DNA of 64,000 nt from Paracoccaceae bacterium (GTDB lineage: Bacteria; Pseudomonadota; Alphaproteobacteria; Rhodobacterales; Rhodobacteraceae), in assembly GCA_017854585.1 (NCBI GenBank), contig JAFMHK010000001.1:1-64000 (forward strand), in the 5' to 3' direction. A program made the translations under genes and the position numbers. Shown here piece after piece: positions 27,194-36,605 of this stretch. Within the stretch, counting starts at the first letter, position 1. Each line of letters begins with the position of its first letter. The notes under the pieces are model-generated. The model did no database searches, was not told the origin of the DNA, and was given only the letters and a program-made list of their open reading frames with translations.

Positions 27194-27727
27194 TCAGCCA
27201 GCGCAGCGTGTTTCCGCGTCTTCGACTGCGGCGGTAAAGCCCAAAAGCGAGAATGTATCCTGCGTCTGGGTCCCACGTGCCGATCGCGCGGTCAGCACCG
27301 CACTTGCGCCGCGTTTCATGGCCGTGATGATTCGTTGATCATCGGCACCCGATGCAGCCCAAGCCATCTCACCCTCGGTGAACAACTCGAACGTGGTATC
27401 GCCGATGTCCACCGAAACCGTCGACCCGTCTGCGAACGGATACCCACCGGTAAACGACACCTCGCCCAGACGCTCGGCCGATGGCCAGAAGCTGACGAAC
27501 ATCAGGATTTCACCCCGGTTCACGGCCACAACGCGACCGTCGCGCGTATTGACGGTTTCACTTGGCGTCGACACAACCCAGCATTGCGTCGGGTCATCTT
27601 CGACGAACACGCTCCAGTCCGTCTCCGCGTTGACGCGGTTGGTTGATTCTTCATCTTGCGCGTACGCTGCACCACCGATGGCGGTCAGCGTTGAAATTGC
27701 CAGCGCCCCGACAAGCCAGTTCTTCAT
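27194..27727 (-). CDS. Invasion-associated locus B (IalB) family periplasmic protein
   Basis: A 177-residue exported protein of the IalB family, widespread in alphaproteobacteria. The signal peptide ends at AAYAQ. The mature part has the family's conserved strands (WSVFVEDDPTQCWVVSTPSE, EILMFVSFWPSAERLGEVSF) and two Cys (QCWV and ETRCAG), likely disulfide-bonded. Named from Bartonella, where ialB affects red-cell invasion; in free-living relatives the function is unknown. It lies 75 bases upstream of rlmN. Confidence 0.9.
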   Translation of the reverse strand: MKNWLVGALAISTLTAIGGAAYAQDEESTNRVNAETDWSVFVEDDPTQCWVVSTPSETVNTRDGRVVAVNRGEILMFVSFWPSAERLGEVSFTGGYPFADGSTVSVDIGDTTFELFTEGEMAWAASGADDQRIITAMKRGASAVLTARSARGTQTQDTFSLLGFTAAVEDAETRCAG

Positions 27728-27890
27728 CTTACCAAACGCCTCCAGCCCATAGCTGCCTCTGGTCGCCTCCCCGTTTTTGGTTCAAGTTCACCGGGATAGC
27801 CGACCTTTTGCCGTAAGTCAGACTAACCTGTTTTTCAGACAATGCAAAAGCCCCGGTGGCGGAAAATCGCCAGCTTGTGAAGGGAAAGGG

Positions 27891-28898
27891 ATGAAAATGA
27901 CAAATGCTGCACCTTTGGTTGAAGTTTGGCGGGGTCCGTTTTGCGAAAGCCTGCATCGCGGCCATGCCGTCATATGGGACGCCGGTGGCGGCATCGTCGC
28001 GGCATGGGGTGATCCGGACCAAGTGATATTGCCCCGTTCCGCAAGCAAGATGATGCAGGCCCTGCCCCTGCTGGAAAGTGGCGCCGCGGACGCCTTTGGC
28101 CTGACCGAGGCACAACTGGCGCTTGCCTGCGCATCCCATCAGGGAGAGGCGGTTCATACCGATATGGTCACCGCGTGGCTGGCGGCACTTGACCTTACAG
28201 AGGGCGCAATGCGGTGCGGGGCGCACCTTCCGTATTCGGAAGAGGTGCGGAACGCACTTGTCTGCAGCCACACCGCGCCAGATCAACGCCATAACAACTG
28301 TTCGGGAAAGCATTCGGGCTTCTTGACCTTGAACAAGCATATCGGCGGCGGATCGGAGTATGTGGACCCATCCCATCCCGTGCAGAAGGCCGTTCTGGCC
28401 GCGTTTGAGGAAATCACCGAGGAAACCAGCCCAGGATACGGGATTGATGGCTGCTCAGCCCCCAATTTCGCCTGCACGATGACCGGATTTGCCCGTGCGC
28501 TTGCCAGCTATGCCAAGCCCGCACCCGGCGCGCGGGGCGAAGCACAAGCCCGCCTGACCCACGCAATGGCGACCTATCCGCACCTTGTTGCCGGTGAAGG
28601 GCGCGCCTGCACCACCCTGATGCGCGCAATGGAGGGGCGCGTCGCGATCAAGACCGGGGCCGAGGCGGTGTTTGCAGCCATGCTGCCGGACCAGGGAATC
28701 GGAATCGCCGTAAAGATAGAAGATGGCACGACGCGCGGGGCCGAGGCTGTGATCACGCAGCTTCTGATCGGGGCTGGCGTTCTGGATGCGGCACACCCGG
28801 CGGCGCAGCAGTACACCCATGGCCCGATCGTGAACCGACGCGACATCGAAACCGGACATTATCGGCTTGTCGATGATTTGACGTCCTGGAGGCTCTGA
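27891..28898 (+). CDS. L-asparaginase II family protein
   Basis: Hydrolyses L-asparagine to aspartate and ammonia; this family is unrelated to the EcAII type. The 335-residue protein has the signatures RSASKMMQALPLLESGAADA (Ser-x-x-Lys pattern), NNCSGKHSGFLTL and GIDGCSAPNFA, matching the Rhizobium etli-type enzymes, where these Ser and Lys act and Cys residues bind zinc. The start ATG 27891 has AGGGAAAGGG upstream. Its last 40 bases overlap the convergent histidine kinase gene. Confidence 0.92.
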   Translation: MKMTNAAPLVEVWRGPFCESLHRGHAVIWDAGGGIVAAWGDPDQVILPRSASKMMQALPLLESGAADAFGLTEAQLALACASHQGEAVHTDMVTAWLAALDLTEGAMRCGAHLPYSEEVRNALVCSHTAPDQRHNNCSGKHSGFLTLNKHIGGGSEYVDPSHPVQKAVLAAFEEITEETSPGYGIDGCSAPNFACTMTGFARALASYAKPAPGARGEAQARLTHAMATYPHLVAGEGRACTTLMRAMEGRVAIKTGAEAVFAAMLPDQGIGIAVKIEDGTTRGAEAVITQLLIGAGVLDAAHPAAQQYTHGPIVNRRDIETGHYRLVDDLTSWRL

Positions 28899-31018
28899 TC
28901 CGGCACGAAACGGTCGATCATCCCCAGCAACCCCGCCTTGCTCAGGGGTTTCGTCAGGTATTCGTCGATCCCGGCGGCAAGGATGCGGTCCTTGTCGCCG
29001 TCCATGGCATGGGCCGTCATGGCGATGATCGGCACAGGTGAACGGGCGTGTTCCCGTTCATGGGCCCTGATTTTCCGGGTCGCCTCCAACCCGTCCATCA
29101 GGGGCATGGAGATATCGGTAAAGATGATATCGGGCGTATCGGCCACGTAGGCCTCCAGCAACTTCTGACCATCGTCCACCATCGTCAGGTCCAGATCGGC
29201 AGCCTTGAGCATGGTGCGGAACACCAGTTGATTGGTCTTGTTGTCCTCGGCGGCCAGCACGCGCAAACGAGCGGTGCGTGCGCCAGTACCCTCGACCGCG
29301 GGCGGGGGTGGCGTTGTGCCGACCTGATCCTGCGACGGTGCCAGAAACCGGCGAAGGGCGGCCAAGTCAATATCGTGGCGGAGGGGGGTTGATCCGTTCG
29401 GGACCGGCCCGTCGAACGCCTTGTTCAGGATGCCAACAGGCACATGAAGGCCCAGATCGCGCAGATGCAGAAGCTGTGTGGCCACCCCCTTCCCATCCGT
29501 CAGGATCACAGCGCAGAACGCCCCGCGCTCTTGCTGGTTGGCCCGTTCCTCCACCGGGACGCGCAGCCGCCGCAACTGCGCCACCAGCCAGCGCGTTCTG
29601 TGCGTATCGCCGCCCAGAATCAGAACCGGCGGCGTGCCATCAGGCAGGGGGGCAACGGGTTCGGTCACCGCACCGGGAGCGGGCATCAAGGGCAACGAGA
29701 ACCCAAACACAGACCCGGACCCAACTTCGGATTCCAGCCAGACGGTACCGTTCATCATCTGGATCAGCCTCTGGGTGATCGCAAGACCAAGCCCCGTCCC
29801 TTCGAACCGGCGATTTGCCTGATCTTCGACCTGATTGAATTCGCCAAACACGTGGCCCTGCATCTCGGGTGCGATCCCGATGCCGGTATCTTCGACATCC
29901 ACCCGCACGGAGATTTGGCCATTTTCTTGGGGCAGTCCCGCGACCCGCACCACCACGTGGCCCTTTTCGGTGAATTTCAGCGCATTGCCGATCAGGTTGG
30001 TCAATACCTGTCGGATCCGGCCAGCATCGCCCATCAAGCGGTCAGGCATGAACCCGTCATAGTCCAGTTGCATGGTTACGCTGCGGCCTTGCAGACCCGG
30101 TCGAAGCAGATTGAAAATCTCTTTGATCAGGTCATCAAGCGCAAACGGCGACGGATGCAGCACGATCTTGTCAGCCTCGATCTTGGAGTAATCAAGCACA
30201 TCATTGATAATGACCAAAAGCGCCTCGCCCGAGCTTTTGATCGTATCCGCATAGAGTTTCTGTTCATCGGTCAGGGCCGTTTCACGGAGCAATTCGGCCA
30301 TCGACACCACACCGTTCATCGGGGTCCGTATCTCGTGGCTCATGTTGGCCAGAAATGCGGATTTGGCACGGTTTGCGGTTTCGGCCAGATCACGCGCCGC
30401 GCGCAGTTGCTGTTCGCGGCGAATAGTCTGGGTGATGTCCACGCCAAGGCTGACGACATCGCCCTGAACCGTGCGCTTGTCGATCAGGCGAACGTAATGC
30501 CCATTCCACAGCTTGATGTCCGATTGCGGGATATGCGTGCTTTCCCAGCGCGCAATCATGCGTTCGATCCAATCCGGGGGCTGTTCCCCCTCCAGATCGA
30601 CGATACCTTCGTCCACCGCAACGCGGAGAACCGTTTCATAGCTTGCGCCGGGGGCCACGTCGGCCACACCGTCAAACAGGCCCATATAGGCAGGGTTGGC
30701 CACGACCAGCCGCCAATCCTTGTCGAAGATTGCGAACCCGTCTTCCGCCGCCTCAAGGGCATCCCAAAGGCGACGTTCGGCAATGTCGGCCTTTTCTGTC
30801 GCAACGGCCAAAGCGGCCTGCGTGCGTGAGTTGTTGCCCTGCAACACGACATTCTGTTCGCGCTGCGCAATAACCTGATGGGACAGAACAGTCGCATGTT
30901 CGGCCAGCTTCTCGTTGGCTGAATAGAGTTCATCAGACCGCTGTGCCAACAGGCGTTCGGCCTGCAGCCGCCCCCGGCGTTCTTGCGCCAGCCGGTCATG
31001 AAACCCGCCGCCTGCCAT
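28859..31018 (-). CDS. Soluble hybrid sensor histidine kinase
   Basis: A 719-residue kinase with no membrane segment. Order: coiled coil (about 10-80), PAS-like domain (about 85-200), HisKA with H228 in ANMSHEIRTPMNG, HATPase (NALKFT, DTGIGIAP, GTGLGL), a degenerate receiver-like stretch without an Asp pocket (about 463-560), and a true receiver with D635 in FTDISMPLMDG and K690. It should autophosphorylate H228 and pass phosphate to D635. The partner is unknown. Its 3' end overlaps the asparaginase gene by 40 bases. Confidence 0.94.
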   Translation of the reverse strand: MAGGGFHDRLAQERRGRLQAERLLAQRSDELYSANEKLAEHATVLSHQVIAQREQNVVLQGNNSRTQAALAVATEKADIAERRLWDALEAAEDGFAIFDKDWRLVVANPAYMGLFDGVADVAPGASYETVLRVAVDEGIVDLEGEQPPDWIERMIARWESTHIPQSDIKLWNGHYVRLIDKRTVQGDVVSLGVDITQTIRREQQLRAARDLAETANRAKSAFLANMSHEIRTPMNGVVSMAELLRETALTDEQKLYADTIKSSGEALLVIINDVLDYSKIEADKIVLHPSPFALDDLIKEIFNLLRPGLQGRSVTMQLDYDGFMPDRLMGDAGRIRQVLTNLIGNALKFTEKGHVVVRVAGLPQENGQISVRVDVEDTGIGIAPEMQGHVFGEFNQVEDQANRRFEGTGLGLAITQRLIQMMNGTVWLESEVGSGSVFGFSLPLMPAPGAVTEPVAPLPDGTPPVLILGGDTHRTRWLVAQLRRLRVPVEERANQQERGAFCAVILTDGKGVATQLLHLRDLGLHVPVGILNKAFDGPVPNGSTPLRHDIDLAALRRFLAPSQDQVGTTPPPPAVEGTGARTARLRVLAAEDNKTNQLVFRTMLKAADLDLTMVDDGQKLLEAYVADTPDIIFTDISMPLMDGLEATRKIRAHEREHARSPVPIIAMTAHAMDGDKDRILAAGIDEYLTKPLSKAGLLGMIDRFVPDQSLQDVKSSTSR

Positions 31019-31175
31019 CTAAGACTCACTTAATTTCGCACCAATGTAGGCACCATCGTGGTTCTGGCTGAACAATCGGTAAACCGTAGGTCCCCGCATC
31101 CGATCCGGAGAATCGTGGACAGAATCCAGTGGGGCATGTCACCCTGACGGCATATTTCAGAGAATCGAGCCATTC

Positions 31176-34100
31176 ATGTACCGTTTTGCATTTGCACTTC
31201 TCATCGTGGGTGTTCTTGCGCCCACCAACCTGATCGCGCAGGACGTCGTGCCAGATCGCACCCTGTCGCTGATCGCAGACATGGATTACCCGGGTGGAGA
31301 TCTGCGGCCCCTGTTCGACACCACAATGGGCAATTGTCAGGCCGTGTGCCGCGCCGATCCGGACTGTCAGGGCTTTACCTTCAACACGCGCAACAACGCC
31401 TGCTTCCCAAAATCGCGGCTTGGCGAGGGTGTGCCATTTGCAGGCGCGATTTCGGGTCTGTTGCGGCCGACTGACCCTGCTGTTCTATCCAACATCCGCC
31501 AGCGGATTGCCGATCTGGACGGCCTCAACCAATCAGACCTGAGCGGCGCATATGATCAGGCCCTTGGCATGGCCAATGCCCATTTTGCCAATAATTGGAC
31601 CCTTGGCCAGCTCCGGCAATCGGCCATCGCCAGTGCTGCGGCAGGTGACGCGCCTGCAGCCGCGCGCCTGATGGGGGCCGCCATCACCTTGTCAGACGCG
31701 GCAGCGGATTGGACGGCTTACGCCAGCTATCTTCTGGCCAGTCAGGACAACAGTTACAGTCAGCGGTGGCAGCGGGAACGCGATGCCCTTTTTGCCGCCA
31801 CCAACGCCGCATTGCGGGCAACGACCAGCGGCGACCTGTCGGCGGCGCTGTCTGTGGTTGCGCAGGCCTTGGAAACTCAGGGCCGCGGGCGCGACATGAT
31901 CCCGGTGCTCCGCCTTGCCGTGGCGCAGGCGCCTGATGCAAATCTCCGGGCGGCGCTGGAACGTGCGCTTGGCCTTTACGGATTCCGCCTGACTGACACG
32001 CAGGTCGACAACGAGTCTGAATTCCCGCGCATCTGCACCATCTTCTCTGACCCCTTGGCCGAAGGCGGCGTCAACTATGACGACTTCGTGCAAACCACCC
32101 ACACCGGCCTGAGCGTTGAGGCGGAAGGTCAGCAACTGTGCATCAGTGGCGTGTCGCATGGCGCGAGGTACGAAGTAACTTTGCGGGCCGGTCTGCCCGC
32201 CGCATCGGGTGAGGTGCTTCGCGCGCCGATCGCGATACGCCAATATGTGCGTGACCGGGCGCCATCGGTCCGCTTTGCCGGGCGCGCCTATATCCTGCCC
32301 CAAAGTGATAGCGCCGCCTTGCCCATTGCTGCGGTGAACACCGACAGCGTGGATCTGCGCCTGTTCCGGGTTTCCGACCGCAACATCGTGCGCAGCCTGC
32401 AGCAAGATTATTTTGGCCGTCCGCTGAGTGACTGGGAAATTGACAGCTTCGCCAATGAACTGGCCGAAACCGTCTGGGAAGGCAGCGCCGAGGTGGCCAC
32501 CGAACTGAACCGGGCAATCACGACGCGCCTGCCCATGACCGCAATCATGACGGGGATGGAACCGGGGCTTTACGCCTTGGAGGCGCGCGTAAGCGAGCAG
32601 GCGGCGCAGGATCAGGTGCCCGCAACCCAGTGGTTCTTGATCTCTGATCTGGGGCTGACCACGTTGAGCGGCGCGGATGGGGTGCATGTGATCGTGCGAT
32701 CGTTGGCGACTGCGGGCGCGCGCGCCGGGCTGTTGGTTCAGTTGCTGTCGGAATCGAATCGTCTGCTGGGGGAGGCGGTAACGGACGCCGATGGTTATGC
32801 CCACTTTGACGCCGGATTGACGCGCGGGCGCGCGGGTGCAGCACCCGCAATGATCAGCGTGAGCGACGGTGACGGCGATTTCGCCTTTCTTTCGCTGCGC
32901 GAAACGGAATTCGACCTTTCTGACCGGGGCGTCGAGGGGCGCGAACCGCCAGCCGCAATCAATGTTTTCCTAACAACCGACCGCGGCGCCTATCGCGCCG
33001 GTGAGGTCATCCATGCAACCGCTTTGGCGCGCGATGACCGGGCCGGCGCGTTGACCGGGCTGCCGCTTACCGCGATCTTGCAACGTGCCGATGGCGTGGA
33101 GCACAGCCGCCTCTTGCTGGAGGAGACGGGCGCGGGCGGCTATGTCTTTGCCCTGCAACTTGGCGCAGACGTGCCGCGCGGCACTTGGCGTTTGGCCGTG
33201 CACGCCGATGTGGATGCGGCACCGCTTGCCACGACAAGCTTGCTGGTCGAGGATTTTCTTCCCGAGCGCTTGGACTTGACCATCGGCCTACCCGAAGGAC
33301 GCTTTGTCGCCGGTGACCGCGTGCTTGCCGATTTCAATGCCAACTACCTTTATGGCGCTGCGGCCGCAGGGCTGACGATTACCGGTCGCTTGACCCTGCG
33401 TCCGACCTCGGAATTGGCCGAATATCCGGGTTACCTCTTTGGTCGCCACGATGGCCAACCAGCGCCTGCCTTCGGGAATTTCGGCCCGATCGAGACGAAT
33501 GGCCAAGGCAGCGCAACGGCCATGCTGGATTTCCCCCGGTTCGAGGGGGCAGTGGGCCATCCCGGAGTGCTCACGGTGACCGCCGAGATCGTCGAGACCT
33601 CGGGTCGCCCGGTTGAACGCACCCGAACCGCCACGATCGCACCTGATGGACCGGCGATCGGGATCCGGCCACTGTTTGACGGGGTCTTGCCCGAAGGTGC
33701 CGAGGCCGCGTTCGATGTAATCGCCACAGGCGCCAACGCATTGCCGGTACGCTGGGCGCTGAACAGGGTTGAACGGCGGTATCAGTGGTATTCGCAGGAT
33801 GGCAACTGGTCATGGGAACCCGTGACAACCCGCGAACGGGTCGCAAGCGGCGAGGCCACGATTGGCGACACCGCCACCCGGATCACCGCCCCTGTCAACT
33901 GGGGTGAATACGAGCTTCGGGTAGAGACGGAAGCAGGTGGTTTCGCCATAAGTTCCGTCGGGTTTTCCGCAGGCTGGTATGCGACCGCCGACAGCGCCGG
34001 AACCCCGGACCTGCTGGAGGTCTCGTTGGATGCCGACAGCTATCGGCCCGGCGACACCGCGCTGCTGCGGATCGTGCCGCGTCAAGGCGGCGTGGCGCTG

Positions 34101-36605
34101 GTGCAGGTCTTGTCGAACCGTTTGATCGCGATGCAGATCGTGGAGGTCGGCGATGACCCGACCACCATCGCCCTACCCGTGACCGATGATTGGGGCAGTG
34201 GGGCCTACGTGACCGCATCGCTGATCCGCCCGCTGAACGGGCTTGACGGCCAGACCCCGACACGGGCGCTTGGACTGACCCATGCCACTGTGGCACCCGG
34301 CGATCGCGCGCTGACGGTTGTTCTGGAAACGCCTGAGGAGGCGCAACCGCGCGGCCCGCTGGAGGTTATCTTGCGGGTCGAGGACGCCATCAGCGGTGAT
34401 ACGGTTCATGCGACCATCGCCGCCGTCGATCTTGGCATTCTGAACCTGACCAGCTTTGAAAGCCCCGATCCGCAGGAGCATTATTTTGGCCAGCGCAGGC
34501 TGGGCATGGCGATCCGCGATGTTTATGGCCGCCTGATCGACAGCCGCGACGGTGCCGAAGGGCGCATTCGTCAAGGTGGCGATGCGGCTGGCGGGCTGCG
34601 GATGCAGGCGCCTCCGCCAACCGAAGAACTGCTGGCGGAATTCTCAGGGGTTTTGACGGTGGGGCGTGATGGACTGGCCCGCGCCACCTTCGATCTGCCT
34701 GCGTTCAATGGAACCGTCAGGCTCATGGCGGTGGCGTGGTCCGATACGGGTGTCGGGCAGGCGCAGGCCGATGTGTTGGTGCGTGACCCTGTGGTTGTCA
34801 CCGCCAGCCTTCCGCGGTTCCTGTCGCCGGGCGACACCACGCGCCTGCTGTTGGAGTTCACCCACGCCTATGGCCCCACAGGTGATATGGCGGTGGAAGT
34901 GCAATCGTCGGCCGGGATAAACACCGGCGGGCCACTGGGCCGGGTGACGCTGGGCATGGGGGGAACCGCCCGCCTGTCCATCCCTGTGACTGCAGGCCAA
35001 ATACCCGGCCTGCAGGACGTCACCGTGACGTTGACCACACCAGATGGCACCACCTTGCAGCGCAACCTGCGCATCCCGATTCAGGTGAATGACCCCGAGG
35101 TGGCTGAAACCTCGCGCATCACGCTTGCGCCCGGTGCCGCATTTACGTTGGACGCCGTCGCCTTTTCCGGGCTGCGCACGGGGACCGGGCGGGCCACCAT
35201 CGCGGCCGGGCCACTGGCAAGATTTGATGTGCCGGGCTTGCTGCAGATGCTGGACCGTTACCCCTATGGGTGCACCGAACAGATCACCAGCAGTGCGTTG
35301 CCATTGCTTTATATGGCGACCGTTGCCGAAGCGATGGATCTGGCCACCGCAGCCGACCTTGGCGCGCGGATTGACGACGCCATTTCACGGGTTCTGGTCA
35401 ATCAGGCGGCAAATGGCGGTTTCGGTCTGTGGTTTGCCAGTTCAGGGGATCTTTGGCTTGACGCCTATGTGACCGATTTTCTGTCGCGTGCGCGGTCTGC
35501 CGGCCATGAGGTGCCCGCGCGCGCCTTTGCCAACGCGCTGGACAACCTGCGCAATCAGGTCGCCGCATATCCCGATTTTGAGAATGGTGGCGAAGATCTG
35601 GCCTATGCCCTGATGGTGCTGGCGCGGGAAAGCGCCGCCTCGATGGGCGATCTGCGCTATTATGCGGACGTGAAGGCAGACGAATTCGCCACGCCCCTTG
35701 CCCTTGGGCAATTGGGCGCGGCTTTGGCCATGTATGGTGACCAGCCACGCGCCGACGCGATGTTCCGCGCGGGGTATACCCGGTTGCAGACGCTTGCGGC
35801 CGAGGGTGAAGGCCAAGTCTGGCGCGCGGATTACGGCAGCGATCGGCGCGATGCCGCAGGTCTTTTGGCGCTGGCAGCCGGGGCAGGGTCAACGGCACTG
35901 CCTTTGGAAAATATCGCCGCCACCCTATCGCCTGCCGACCGCCCCGTCTCGACGCAAGAGGCCGTGTGGTCCTTGCTGGCCGCCAATGCGCTGATCGATA
36001 TGGACGCGGCAAGCGGGTTGAACATGAACGGCACGCCGGTTTCCGGGCCCTTGATCGAGGTGCTGCGCGCGGGCGACACCACCACCCGCGTTATCACGAA
36101 CGATGGCGCGACCGACGAAGTCCTGACCTTCACCCGCTTCGGCATTCCCGAGGGCACGACAGAAAGCTCCGGCAACGGGTTTCGCATCATGCGCGCCTAT
36201 CTGGACATGGACGGGCAACCGATTGAACCCACCACGGTTGAGCAAGGCACACGGATGATCGCGCTGCTGACGATCACCCCGTTTGGGGTGCGTGAAGGGC
36301 GCCTGATGGTTAGCGACCCACTGCCCGCCGGGTTCGAGATTGATAACCCGAACCTGCTGCAGGCTGGCGATCTGTCCGCCACGCAAGGGCTGAACCTGCG
36401 CAACGCAGCCACGCATACGGAATTCCGTCAAGACAGGTTCCTTGCGGCGGTCGACATGTTCGGCGACGATGTCTTGCGGTTTGCCTATATCGTGCGCGCG
36501 GTGACACCCGGCGCGTTCCATCACCCGGCGGCCAGTGTGGAAGATATGTACCGCCCTCAATATCGCGCGCAAACGGCCTCGGGCTTCGTGACGGTGGCGG
36601 AATAG
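31176..36605 (+). CDS. Alpha-2-macroglobulin family protein with N-terminal PAN domain
   Basis: A 1809-residue periplasmic/lipid-side protein of the bacterial alpha-2-macroglobulin (YfhM-like) type, which traps proteases. The signal peptide ends at LIAQD. A PAN/apple-like segment with six Cys in CQAVCRADPDCQGFTFNTRN and nearby follows. Then come many MG-type beta domains. The thioester motif is present as C1366-T-E-Q1369 in YPYGCTEQ. The pbpC gene starts directly at the stop codon (TAG-GTG), the known pairing, which suggests a guard for the cell wall when the envelope is breached. Confidence 0.95.
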   Translation: MYRFAFALLIVGVLAPTNLIAQDVVPDRTLSLIADMDYPGGDLRPLFDTTMGNCQAVCRADPDCQGFTFNTRNNACFPKSRLGEGVPFAGAISGLLRPTDPAVLSNIRQRIADLDGLNQSDLSGAYDQALGMANAHFANNWTLGQLRQSAIASAAAGDAPAAARLMGAAITLSDAAADWTAYASYLLASQDNSYSQRWQRERDALFAATNAALRATTSGDLSAALSVVAQALETQGRGRDMIPVLRLAVAQAPDANLRAALERALGLYGFRLTDTQVDNESEFPRICTIFSDPLAEGGVNYDDFVQTTHTGLSVEAEGQQLCISGVSHGARYEVTLRAGLPAASGEVLRAPIAIRQYVRDRAPSVRFAGRAYILPQSDSAALPIAAVNTDSVDLRLFRVSDRNIVRSLQQDYFGRPLSDWEIDSFANELAETVWEGSAEVATELNRAITTRLPMTAIMTGMEPGLYALEARVSEQAAQDQVPATQWFLISDLGLTTLSGADGVHVIVRSLATAGARAGLLVQLLSESNRLLGEAVTDADGYAHFDAGLTRGRAGAAPAMISVSDGDGDFAFLSLRETEFDLSDRGVEGREPPAAINVFLTTDRGAYRAGEVIHATALARDDRAGALTGLPLTAILQRADGVEHSRLLLEETGAGGYVFALQLGADVPRGTWRLAVHADVDAAPLATTSLLVEDFLPERLDLTIGLPEGRFVAGDRVLADFNANYLYGAAAAGLTITGRLTLRPTSELAEYPGYLFGRHDGQPAPAFGNFGPIETNGQGSATAMLDFPRFEGAVGHPGVLTVTAEIVETSGRPVERTRTATIAPDGPAIGIRPLFDGVLPEGAEAAFDVIATGANALPVRWALNRVERRYQWYSQDGNWSWEPVTTRERVASGEATIGDTATRITAPVNWGEYELRVETEAGGFAISSVGFSAGWYATADSAGTPDLLEVSLDADSYRPGDTALLRIVPRQGGVALVQVLSNRLIAMQIVEVGDDPTTIALPVTDDWGSGAYVTASLIRPLNGLDGQTPTRALGLTHATVAPGDRALTVVLETPEEAQPRGPLEVILRVEDAISGDTVHATIAAVDLGILNLTSFESPDPQEHYFGQRRLGMAIRDVYGRLIDSRDGAEGRIRQGGDAAGGLRMQAPPPTEELLAEFSGVLTVGRDGLARATFDLPAFNGTVRLMAVAWSDTGVGQAQADVLVRDPVVVTASLPRFLSPGDTTRLLLEFTHAYGPTGDMAVEVQSSAGINTGGPLGRVTLGMGGTARLSIPVTAGQIPGLQDVTVTLTTPDGTTLQRNLRIPIQVNDPEVAETSRITLAPGAAFTLDAVAFSGLRTGTGRATIAAGPLARFDVPGLLQMLDRYPYGCTEQITSSALPLLYMATVAEAMDLATAADLGARIDDAISRVLVNQAANGGFGLWFASSGDLWLDAYVTDFLSRARSAGHEVPARAFANALDNLRNQVAAYPDFENGGEDLAYALMVLARESAASMGDLRYYADVKADEFATPLALGQLGAALAMYGDQPRADAMFRAGYTRLQTLAAEGEGQVWRADYGSDRRDAAGLLALAAGAGSTALPLENIAATLSPADRPVSTQEAVWSLLAANALIDMDAASGLNMNGTPVSGPLIEVLRAGDTTTRVITNDGATDEVLTFTRFGIPEGTTESSGNGFRIMRAYLDMDGQPIEPTTVEQGTRMIALLTITPFGVREGRLMVSDPLPAGFEIDNPNLLQAGDLSATQGLNLRNAATHTEFRQDRFLAAVDMFGDDVLRFAYIVRAVTPGAFHHPAASVEDMYRPQYRAQTASGFVTVAE

